NCBI RefSeq assembly: GCF_000723405.1 | Contig: NZ_CCAE010000024.1 | Coordinates: forward strand, 1-64,000 | Origin: Hydrogenophaga intermedia | GTDB taxonomy: Bacteria > Pseudomonadota > Gammaproteobacteria > Burkholderiales > Burkholderiaceae_C | Reading direction: 5' to 3' | Length of the DNA: 64,000 nt | Shown: one piece after another, positions 54,926 through 62,110 of the stretch | Layout: each line of letters opens with the position of its first letter | How positions within the stretch are numbered: position 1 is the first letter of the stretch | Made by a program: the position numbers and the translations under genes | The notes under the pieces: model-generated | What the model was told of the DNA's origin: nothing | Databases searched by the model: none | Seen by the model: the letters and a program-made list of their open reading frames with translations, nothing else

Positions 54926-56125
54926 TCAGGCCTTGGCGGGCCGGCCGGGCGCACCCTCGGGCTTGTCGGCCGAGCGCTGCGCGGGAATCTTGCCGGCCTT
55001 GATGTCGTCGTACCAGAGCTCGTGGTGTTCCTTGGCCCAGGTCTCGTCAACGTAGCCGGTCTTCATGGCCTTGTAGGCGCCCTTCATGCCGATGGTGCCC
55101 AGGTAGATGTGCCCCATGAAGAGCGCCATCATCAGCGCCGCGGCGCTGGCGTGGATCATGTGCGCCACCTGCATGTTGGCGCGGGTGAACTCCACCACCG
55201 GCAGCAACTTGTCGAGGAACAGGCCGGAGCCCACCACGATCAATCCGAAGAAGAACACACCGGCCCAGAACACCACCTTCTCACCCGCGTTGAAGCGGTG
55301 CGAGGGCACTTCCTTGCCGCTGAGCAGGCCGCCACCCTTGAGCAGCCAGTTGATGTCCTCCCTGGCCGGCAGGTTGTCCTTGATGAAGGTGAAGATCACC
55401 ACCACCAGCGACACCGCGAACAGCGGGCCCACGAAGTTGTGCAGGTTCTTGAGCGCGTAGGTGAGCCAGCCGAACAGCGTGGCGCCCATGATCGGCAGCA
55501 GGAAGAACTTGCCGAAGGCCATCACGATGCCGGAGATGGCGAGGGTCACGAAAGCGGTGGCGTTCACCCAGTGCGCCGCGCGCTCGAAGTAGGTAAAGCG
55601 CTCGATCTTGCGGCCCGTCTCGGCGCCATGCAGCTTGATCGAACCCTTGGCGAAATAGAACAGCGCGATGGCCACCAGAACGATCAGCAGCAGCGAGCCG
55701 CCGTAGGGAATGATCCAGTCGTTGCGCACCTGGCGCCACGCCTCGCCGGCCGTGGTGAGCCGCGAACCCGGGTACTGCACGAAGCCCTGGATCAGGTTGC
55801 CGTATTCGGGATACGGCAGCATGGTCTGGCCGGTCACGCCCTGGCTCACGTCGCGCCACATGGGGGCGTTGTTGCCGGGTTGCACCTGGCGCCGCTCGGC
55901 GTTGGTCTGCTCGCGGTAACCGGGCGCGGTGTCGGCGTCGGGACGGATGTCGAAAATGTTCTGGCTCTTGATGCCGCCCTGCTGCGCGGGCGCCGCCTGC
56001 TGGGGCGCCGGTGCGGGGTCGTCCGGCACCGGCTTGGGCGCCTGGGCCGAGGCCGTGGCCATGCCCATCCCCAGCAACAGCGCCGCAAGCCAGGCACGCC
56101 AACGCGGTGTGATTTGCGTGTGCAT
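54926..56125 (-). CDS. Formate dehydrogenase gamma subunit (cytochrome b556)
   Basis: A 399-residue membrane subunit that passes electrons from the periplasmic dehydrogenase to quinone. A signal peptide (about 1-28) and a periplasmic Pro/Gln-rich pre-domain of about 120 residues precede five hydrophobic segments (SLLLIVLVAIALFYFA; FVTLAISGIVMAF; FVGPLFAVSLVVVIFTF; FFFGLIVVGSGLF; AAALMMALFMGHIYLG). Histidines likely to bind haem b are in FERAAHWVN, LKNLHNFVG and AHMIHA. The double ATG (56131/56125) favours the second, eight bases after GAAGG. It is nearly twice the length of E. coli FdoI. Confidence 0.9.
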   Translation of the reverse strand: MHTQITPRWRAWLAALLLGMGMATASAQAPKPVPDDPAPAPQQAAPAQQGGIKSQNIFDIRPDADTAPGYREQTNAERRQVQPGNNAPMWRDVSQGVTGQTMLPYPEYGNLIQGFVQYPGSRLTTAGEAWRQVRNDWIIPYGGSLLLIVLVAIALFYFAKGSIKLHGAETGRKIERFTYFERAAHWVNATAFVTLAISGIVMAFGKFFLLPIMGATLFGWLTYALKNLHNFVGPLFAVSLVVVIFTFIKDNLPAREDINWLLKGGGLLSGKEVPSHRFNAGEKVVFWAGVFFFGLIVVGSGLFLDKLLPVVEFTRANMQVAHMIHASAAALMMALFMGHIYLGTIGMKGAYKAMKTGYVDETWAKEHHELWYDDIKAGKIPAQRSADKPEGAPGRPAKA

Positions 56126-56136
56126 GGCCATCGCCT

Positions 56137-56391
56137 TCACTTGGTCTGCGCGCCGATGCGCGTGTAGTCGTTCTGGCCGTATTGCGCGCGGGTCTTGAGC
56201 TGCTGTTCCCAGCTGCCCTTGTCGCCAGCGCTCCAGCCCGATTGCACGTACTGGCTCTGGCCGACGCCGCTGTAGGCCGCGTCGTCCTGCTTCACGCCGT
56301 TGGCGTTCATCTCCTGCGGCTTCTCGCCGCAGGCCGTCAGGCCCAGCAGGGCCGACATCGCAAGGGTGGTAAGGGTCAGGCGTTGCATCAT
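56137..56391 (-). CDS. 84-residue lipoprotein of the fdh cluster
   Basis: A short predicted lipoprotein: MMQRLTLTTLAMSALLGLTAC ends in an LTAC lipobox at Cys21. The 63-residue mature part (GEKPQEMNANGVKQDD, then QSQYVQSGWSAGDKGSWEQQLKTRAQYGQNDYTRIG) is hydrophilic and rich in Gln/Tyr. I recognise no domain. The ATG overlaps the fdhB stop (ATGA) and the next gene follows within 12 bases, so it is firmly in the operon. A structural or anchoring role is a guess. Confidence 0.75.
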   Translation of the reverse strand: MMQRLTLTTLAMSALLGLTACGEKPQEMNANGVKQDDAAYSGVGQSQYVQSGWSAGDKGSWEQQLKTRAQYGQNDYTRIGAQTK

Positions 56392-56990
56392 GACTTCTTC
56401 CCTTCGGCGGTGCCGTAAGCGGTGCCCCAGCCCCAGACCTCGGCACCCTTGCCGCGCGTGATCACGCGGGTGCGGAAGATGTCGGCCACCGTGTCGCCGT
56501 CGCCGGCCAGCAGGGCCTTGGTGGAGCACATCTCGGCGCAGGCCGGCAGCTTGCCTTCGGCCAGGCGGTTGCGGCCGTATTTGTCGAACTCGGCTTCGCT
56601 GCCATGGGCCTCGGGGCCGCCGGCGCAGAAGGTGCACTTGTCCATCTTGCCGCGCACGCCAAAGGTGCCCTGCGAGGGGAACTGCGGCGCGCCGAAGGGG
56701 CAGGCGTAGGAGCAGTAGCCGCAGCCGATGCACACGTCCTTGTCGTGCAGCACCACACCCTCGTCGGTGCGGTAGAAGCAGTTCACCGGACACACCGCCA
56801 TGCAGGGCGCGTCGCTGCAGTGCATGCAGGCCACCGAGATCGACTTCTCGCCCGGCACGCCGTCGTTGAGGGTGATGACGCGGCGGCGGTTCACGCCCCA
56901 GGGCACCTCGTGCTCGTTCTTGCAGGCGGTGACGCAACCGTTGCACTCGATGCAGCGCTCGGCGTCACAGATGAATTTCATTCGTGCCAT
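56388..56990 (-). CDS. Formate dehydrogenase beta subunit, four [4Fe-4S] ferredoxin
   Basis: A 200-residue iron-sulfur subunit. Cluster motifs are CIECNGCVTACKNEH, CMHCSDAPCMAVCP, CIGCGYCSYACPFG and the split CTFC...CAEMCSTKAL, giving 16 ligands for four cubanes linking the molybdenum subunit to cytochrome b. It lacks the C-terminal membrane anchor of E. coli FdnH/FdoH. It starts ten bases after the fdhA stop. Confidence 0.93.
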   Translation of the reverse strand: MARMKFICDAERCIECNGCVTACKNEHEVPWGVNRRRVITLNDGVPGEKSISVACMHCSDAPCMAVCPVNCFYRTDEGVVLHDKDVCIGCGYCSYACPFGAPQFPSQGTFGVRGKMDKCTFCAGGPEAHGSEAEFDKYGRNRLAEGKLPACAEMCSTKALLAGDGDTVADIFRTRVITRGKGAEVWGWGTAYGTAEGKKS

Positions 56991-57000
56991 GGTGTTCTCC

Positions 57001-59964
57001 TCACGCCTTCTCTACGTTGCAGATCGTGGTTTTGGTCTCTTGCATCATCGTCACGATGTCGTAGCCGTAGGTCGTGGCCGTGTTGACGGCCTCGCCACGC
57101 ACCACCGGGAAGGCGCCATCGGGGTAGTAGGGCTTCATGTCGGTGCCCTGCCAGTGGCCTGAGAAGTGGAACGGCAGCCACACGGTGTCGGGGCCCACTC
57201 GTTCGGTCACCAGCGCCATCACCTTGATGCGCGCGCCGGTTGGCGTCGTCACCCAAACCTGCTCGCCCTGGCGCACGCCACGTTGCGCGGCCGCGGCCGG
57301 GTTGATCTCCACGAACATGTTCTGCTGCAGCTCTGCCAGCCAGGGGTTGGAGCGCGTTTCCTCGCCACCACCCTCGTACTCGACCAGGCGGCCCGAGGTC
57401 ATGATGAGCGGGAATTTCTCGTGCATCTTCTCCTCCACGTTCTTCGCCTGCAGCGACTTGTAGAGGATGGGCAGGCGCCAGCGGTTCTTCTGGTCGTCGT
57501 GGCTGGGGTACTTGGCGATGAGGTCGGGGCGCGTGCCGTAGATGGGCTCGCGGTGCTGCGGAATCGCGTCGGGGAAGTTCCACACCACCGCGCGCGCCTT
57601 GGCATTGCCGAAGGGGTGGCAACCGTGCTTCATGCTCACGCGCTGGATGCCGCCGGACAGGTCGGTCTTCCAGTTCTTGCCTTCGGCGGCCTTCTTCTCG
57701 GCCTCGGTCAGGTCGTCCCACCAGCCCAGCTTCTTGAGCAGCACGTGGTCGAACTCGGGGTAGCCCGTGGTGATCTCGGCGCCCAGCGAGTGCGAGCCGT
57801 CCTCGGCCAGCAGGCTCACGCCATCGCGCTCCACGCCGAAGTTGGCGCGGAAGTTGCCGCCGCCGTCCATGACGTGGCGCTCGGTGCTGTACAGGTTGGG
57901 CGAGCCGGGGTGCTTGATCTCGGCCGTGCCGTAGCAGGGCCAGGGCAGGCCGAAGTAGTCACCGGTCATGTCGTAGCCGGTTTCCTTGTCGACCACCTTG
58001 CCCTTGCACTTGAGCGACTTGATGTCGAAGGCGCCCATGTTGCGCATGTGGGCCTTCAGGCGCTCCGGGCTCTGGCCGGTGTAGCCGATGGTCCAGACCG
58101 AGCGGTTGATCTCGCGCAGGATGTCCTCGGGCACCGGCTCGTCGCGGCCCTTGACCTTCTGCATCTTGTAGTTCTTGCTGAGTTGCTCACCGAAGCCGAG
58201 CTTGGTGGCCAGCTCATGCATGATCATGTGGTCGCTGCGGCTCTCCCACAGCGGCTCGATCACCATCTCGCGCCACTGGATGGAGCGGTTGGACGCCGTC
58301 ACCGAGCCGCTGGTCTCGAACTGCGTGGCCGCCGGCAGCAGGTAGACCTCGCGCTCGGGATTGATCTTGTCGCTCGGCATCGCCGCCATCGATGCCGTGG
58401 CCGAAGGGTACGGGTCGACGACCACCAGCAGGTCCAGCGCGTCCATGGCCCTCTTCATCTCCAGGCCGCGCGTCTGCGAGTTCGGTGCGTGGCCCCAGAA
58501 GAACATGCCGCGGATGTTCGGGCCCTGGTCGATGAGCTCGTTCTTCTCCAGCACGCCGTCGATCCAGCGCGACACCGTGATACCGGGCTTCTCCATCATG
58601 CCCTCGGCGTACTGCGACTTGATCCAGTCGTACTCCACACCCCAGACGGTGGCGAAGTGCTTCCAGGAACCTGCGGCCACGCCGTAGTAGCCGGGCAGCG
58701 AATCCGGGTTGGGGCCCACGTCGGTGGCGCCCTGCACGTTGTCGTGGCCGCGGAAGATGTTGGCGCCACCGCCGCTCACACCAATGTTGCCCAGCGCGAG
58801 CTGGACAATGCACGAGGCACGCACCATGGCGTTGCCGATGGTGTGCTGCGTCTGGCCCATGCACCACACAAGCGTGGAGGGGCGGTTCTTGGCCATCATT
58901 TCGGCCACGCGGAACATCTGCTCTTCCTTGACGCCGCAGGCCTCTTCCACCTTGTCGGGCGTCCACTTGGCCATCACGTCGGCCTTCACTGCCTCCATGC
59001 CGAAGACGCGGTCGTTGATGTACTTCTTGTCTTCCCAGCCGTTCTTGAAGATGTGATACAGCAGGCCGAAGAGGAAGGGGATGTCGCTGCCCGAGCGGAT
59101 GCGCACGTACTCGTCGGCCTTGGCCGCAGTGCGGGTGAAGCGCGGGTCGACCACGATCATCTTGCAGCCGTTCTCCTTGGAGTGCAGCATGTGCAGCAGC
59201 GAGACCGGGTGCGCCTCGGCGGCGTTGGAGCCGATGTACAACGCGCACTTGCTGTTCTGCATGTCGTTGTACGAATTGGTCATCGCGCCGTAACCCCAGG
59301 TGTTCGCGACGCCGGCCACCGTGGTGGAGTGGCAGATGCGGGCCTGGTGATCGCAGTTGTTCGTGCCCCAGAAGCTCACGAACTTGCGCATGAGGTACGA
59401 CTGCTCGTTGCTGTGCTTGGACGAGCCGACGAAGTACACCGAATCGGGACCGCTGGCCTCGCGCAGCGCCTTCATCTTCTTGACGATGCCGTCGTAGGCC
59501 TCGTCCCAGCTGATGCGCTGGTACTTGCCGTTGACCAGCTTCATCGGGTAGCGCAGGCGGTACTCGCCGTGACCGTGCTCGCGCAGCGAGGCGCCCTTGG
59601 CGCAGTGCGCGCCCAGGTTGATGGGCGAGTCGAACACCGGCTCCTGGCGCACCCACACGCCGTTCTCGACGATGGCGTCGGTGGCGCAGCCCACGGAGCA
59701 GTGCGTGCACACCGTGCGGCGCACCTCGATCTTGCCGGTGCCGTCGATGGAGCCGCCTGGCGCGGCGGCCTTGGCCTTCTTCACCAGCGCCAGCTGGCCG
59801 GCGGCCAGGCCAACGCCCACGCCCAGGCCCGAGCGGCGCAGGAAAGCGCGGCGGTCCATGGTGGGCAGCGCGGACGACAGGCCGCGCTGCAGGGCGTTCA
59901 CAAAAGTGGCGTGCGCAGGGACGCCCCGGCCGGTAGCGGAGGGAGATTTCTTGGTCAGCAACAT
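57001..59964 (-). CDS. fdhA: Formate dehydrogenase catalytic alpha subunit, cysteine type
   Basis: A 987-residue molybdenum/tungsten bis-MGD enzyme oxidising formate to CO2. The Tat signal DRRAFLRRSG begins at residue 37, after an unusual 36-residue N-extension. A [4Fe-4S] site uses Cys86, Cys89, Cys93 and Cys121. The catalytic residue, selenocysteine in E. coli FdnG, is Cys211 (HQARICHSTTV, codon TGC). NSKCALYIGSNAAEAHP and the C-terminal WVTTPTGARIKVMALVTERV bind the cofactor. AGGAG lies seven bases before ATG 59964; a second ATG at 59859 would start directly at the Tat motif. Exported with the beta subunit. Confidence 0.95.
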   Translation of the reverse strand: MLLTKKSPSATGRGVPAHATFVNALQRGLSSALPTMDRRAFLRRSGLGVGVGLAAGQLALVKKAKAAAPGGSIDGTGKIEVRRTVCTHCSVGCATDAIVENGVWVRQEPVFDSPINLGAHCAKGASLREHGHGEYRLRYPMKLVNGKYQRISWDEAYDGIVKKMKALREASGPDSVYFVGSSKHSNEQSYLMRKFVSFWGTNNCDHQARICHSTTVAGVANTWGYGAMTNSYNDMQNSKCALYIGSNAAEAHPVSLLHMLHSKENGCKMIVVDPRFTRTAAKADEYVRIRSGSDIPFLFGLLYHIFKNGWEDKKYINDRVFGMEAVKADVMAKWTPDKVEEACGVKEEQMFRVAEMMAKNRPSTLVWCMGQTQHTIGNAMVRASCIVQLALGNIGVSGGGANIFRGHDNVQGATDVGPNPDSLPGYYGVAAGSWKHFATVWGVEYDWIKSQYAEGMMEKPGITVSRWIDGVLEKNELIDQGPNIRGMFFWGHAPNSQTRGLEMKRAMDALDLLVVVDPYPSATASMAAMPSDKINPEREVYLLPAATQFETSGSVTASNRSIQWREMVIEPLWESRSDHMIMHELATKLGFGEQLSKNYKMQKVKGRDEPVPEDILREINRSVWTIGYTGQSPERLKAHMRNMGAFDIKSLKCKGKVVDKETGYDMTGDYFGLPWPCYGTAEIKHPGSPNLYSTERHVMDGGGNFRANFGVERDGVSLLAEDGSHSLGAEITTGYPEFDHVLLKKLGWWDDLTEAEKKAAEGKNWKTDLSGGIQRVSMKHGCHPFGNAKARAVVWNFPDAIPQHREPIYGTRPDLIAKYPSHDDQKNRWRLPILYKSLQAKNVEEKMHEKFPLIMTSGRLVEYEGGGEETRSNPWLAELQQNMFVEINPAAAAQRGVRQGEQVWVTTPTGARIKVMALVTERVGPDTVWLPFHFSGHWQGTDMKPYYPDGAFPVVRGEAVNTATTYGYDIVTMMQETKTTICNVEKA

Positions 59965-60054
59965 GGTGAGTCTCCTGGGGCGCTGCACGCTGCCTTGCGA
60001 CAGGCTGTCAGCACACGGGACGTTCGTGGGGTGATCGTTCTCGCCGGCGGCGCG

Positions 60055-60288
60055 TCAGATGCGCGTCGTGCGGTAGTAATGCTGGACGTGCTCGCTGAGC
60101 GTGTAGCCACCGCCGCGCTCGGGCGCCGGTTTCGGCTCGGCGGCGGCGGTCTCGGGGGCGCTGCTGGCGCCGGGCATCACGCTGGCCACCGCGGCCACGG
60201 CGCCGACGGTGCCGGCGCCCGCGAACAGCGTGCGTCGGCTCAGGCGCGAACGGCCCTCGGCCGGGCCGGAGCGGGAGGACTCTTTCAT
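60055..60288 (-). CDS. 77-residue Tat-signal protein heading the fdh operon
   Basis: A small protein almost entirely made of a twin-arginine signal (RLSRRTLFAGAGTVGAVAAVASVMPG) and a short mature tail ending EHVQHYYRTTRI. Proteins of this kind precede fdhA in many Burkholderiales and are usually labelled formate dehydrogenase accessory or FdhX-like; the function is unknown. GGAGAC lies ahead of the ATG. It is 90 bases upstream of fdhA and is probably the first gene of the transcript. Confidence 0.8.
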   Translation of the reverse strand: MKESSRSGPAEGRSRLSRRTLFAGAGTVGAVAAVASVMPGASSAPETAAAEPKPAPERGGGYTLSEHVQHYYRTTRI

Positions 60289-60386
60289 GACTGTCTCCAG
60301 GTACGCAGGGCCCGCACACACCACGTGTGGGCTCCTTGCATATGGGCGAATCTACTTCCACCCCCTGGGGTATGCAAGCGAGTGCA

Positions 60387-60400
60387 TGTCAATGTTGACA
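60387..60400. promoter_or_regulatory. Inverted repeat TGTCAA-N2-TTGACA
   Basis: A perfect 6-2-6 dyad in the 448-base gap between the fdh operon and the divergent two-component genes. It is a candidate operator for the adjacent regulator; it also resembles a -35 box on either strand, but without a well-spaced -10. Confidence 0.35.
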
Positions 60401-60459
60401 GGGGTGTCGCCTCGTGACGCGCCGCGCCGCTCAGTCCCCTCACATCGGGCCGCCACAAA

Positions 60460-60474
60460 GCCAGAAACATGCCA
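60460..60474 (-). promoter_or_regulatory. Possible sigma-54-like promoter of the fdh operon
   Basis: On the minus strand TGGCATGTTTCTGGC keeps the invariant GG and GC ten bases apart but differs from TGGCAC-N5-TTGC at two positions. Transcription would start about 160 bases before the first fdh gene. The remainder of the gap shows no other clear element except the TAGAAT near 60724. Confidence 0.3.
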
Positions 60475-60723
60475 AACCTTGCCATTGAGAACGCCTCGCA
60501 ACGCAGTGGCGATGTGAATGCGCTGGGGGTACGAAGCGCGGGCAAACCCGCAGAACTTTGGTGCGCATGCACCGGCGCTGGCGTCAGACTGTCGCGCACG
60601 TCTGCGACAACTTGTCGCGCGCCCGAAGCACCCGATGCGGCGCGCTGACGCCAAAGTCCGAGTGATTCGATCAGGCTCCCACCAGCACCGGCGTGCCCGG
60701 TCCGTGCCCCGCAGCCCGCTCCC

Positions 60724-60729
60724 TAGAAT
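60724..60729 (+). promoter_or_regulatory. Candidate -10 box (TAGAAT) for a leaderless regulator transcript
   Basis: TAGAAT is followed by seven bases and GTG 60737-60739, the most likely start of the response regulator. No ribosome-binding site is visible. Confidence 0.5.
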
Positions 60730-60736
60730 CCGGGCG

Positions 60737-62110
60737 GTGGACAACCCCAACACCCCGAGCCCTGACCGCAGCCTGGAAGGCTGGCCCAACTGGTCCATCC
60801 TGGTGGTGGACGACGAGCAGGGCATGCTCAACTTCCTCGTCAAGACCCTGGCGCCGCGCTGCCACTTCGTGATGAGCGCCACCAGCGCCGAGGAAGGCGC
60901 CGAATGGCTGCGCGGCCACCACGTGGACCTGGTGGTGCTCGACATCTCGCTGCCCGGCAAGAGCGGCGTGGAATGGCTCAAGGAACTGCGCGAACAGGGC
61001 TACACCGGCGAGGTCATCCTCATCACCGCGTTCGCCGATCTCGACACCGCCATCGAGGCCCTGCGCGCGGGCGCGTCCGACTTCATCCTCAAGCCCTTTC
61101 GCGTCCCGCAGATCCTCAACGCCATCAAGCAGTGCCACGAACGCGCGCGCCTGCGGCGCGAGAACTTCGTGCTGCGCCGCGCCGTTGGCCCCACCCCCGT
61201 GCACCGCGCCTCGCTGGTAGGCGACTCGCCGGTCATGGCCGCGCTGCGCGGCTCGCTCGAGCGCGTGGCCGCGGTCGACAGCACCGTGCTGCTGCAGGGC
61301 GAGTCCGGCACCGGCAAGGAGCTCGTGGCGCGCGAGTTGCACGCGTTGGGTGCGCGCGCGGCAGGGCCCTTCGTGCCGGTCAACTGCGCCGCCGTCTCGC
61401 CCGAACTCATCGCCAGCGAGCTCTTCGGCCACGCCAAGGGTGCCTTCCCCGGTGCCACACGCGCGCGCGACGGCCTATTCCACTACGCCCAGGGCGGCAC
61501 CCTCTTCCTTGACGAGATCGCCGAGCTGCCACTGCCCATCCAGGCCACGCTGCTGCGCGCCATCGAAGACCTGCGCATCCGCCCCGTGGGCAGCGAGCAG
61601 CTCATGCCGGTCAACCTGCGCATCGTCGCGGCGACCAACCGCTCGCTCAGCGCCGAGGTCGAGGCCGGGCGCTTTCGCAAGGACCTGTATTTCCGACTGC
61701 AGGTGGTCGAGCTCGCGCTGCCCCCGCTGCGCGAACACAAGGCCGATATCGCCGCGCTGGTGGCGCACTTCATGGCCCAGCTCACGCCCACGCTGGGGGC
61801 AGAGCCGCTTGCCATCAGCGAACAGGAGATGGACTTCCTGCACCAGTACGACTGGCCCGGCAATGTGCGCGAGCTGCGCAACCTCGTCGAGCGCTCGCTC
61901 ATCCTGGGCAGCCTGAACGTGTCGGCCCTGTACCCGGGTTCACCCAGGGCGCCGGTGACCGAACGCCCCACCGACCTGCACGCACTGGAGAAGATGCACA
62001 TCCTGACCGTGCTCGACTCGGTGCAGGGCGACAAGACGCGCGCCGCGCAACTGCTGGGCGTGTCGCGCCGCACGCTGGAACGGCGCGTGGCCGAATGGGG
62101 CGTGGCCTGA
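60737..62110 (+). CDS. NtrC-family response regulator with altered sigma-54 loop (GAFPGA)
   Basis: A 457-residue regulator. The receiver has Asp69 (LVVLDISLPGKSG) and KPF in FILKPFRVPQ. The AAA+ domain has Walker A GESGTGKELVAR, the loop GAFPGATRAR (residues 235-240, Pro238 in place of the usual Thr), DEIAELPLPIQATLLRAIED and RKDLYFRLQVVEL. The C-terminal Fis HTH is DSVQGDKTRAAQLLGVSRRTLERRVAEWG. GTG 60737 is chosen for the leaderless spacing. Located head-to-head with the fdh operon and overlapping the kinase gene, so it probably controls formate oxidation. Confidence 0.85.
   Translation: MDNPNTPSPDRSLEGWPNWSILVVDDEQGMLNFLVKTLAPRCHFVMSATSAEEGAEWLRGHHVDLVVLDISLPGKSGVEWLKELREQGYTGEVILITAFADLDTAIEALRAGASDFILKPFRVPQILNAIKQCHERARLRRENFVLRRAVGPTPVHRASLVGDSPVMAALRGSLERVAAVDSTVLLQGESGTGKELVARELHALGARAAGPFVPVNCAAVSPELIASELFGHAKGAFPGATRARDGLFHYAQGGTLFLDEIAELPLPIQATLLRAIEDLRIRPVGSEQLMPVNLRIVAATNRSLSAEVEAGRFRKDLYFRLQVVELALPPLREHKADIAALVAHFMAQLTPTLGAEPLAISEQEMDFLHQYDWPGNVRELRNLVERSLILGSLNVSALYPGSPRAPVTERPTDLHALEKMHILTVLDSVQGDKTRAAQLLGVSRRTLERRVAEWGVA

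Noticed and set aside
59332-59334. Possible selenocysteine in FdhA
   Set aside because: The codon for the catalytic residue (Cys211) is TGC, not TGA, so no SECIS-dependent readthrough is needed.
57166-60417. Very long open frame on the plus strand opposite fdhA
   Set aside because: It is antisense to a well-supported gene, has His/Val/Gly/Arg-rich composition typical of high-GC shadow frames, and shows no domain.
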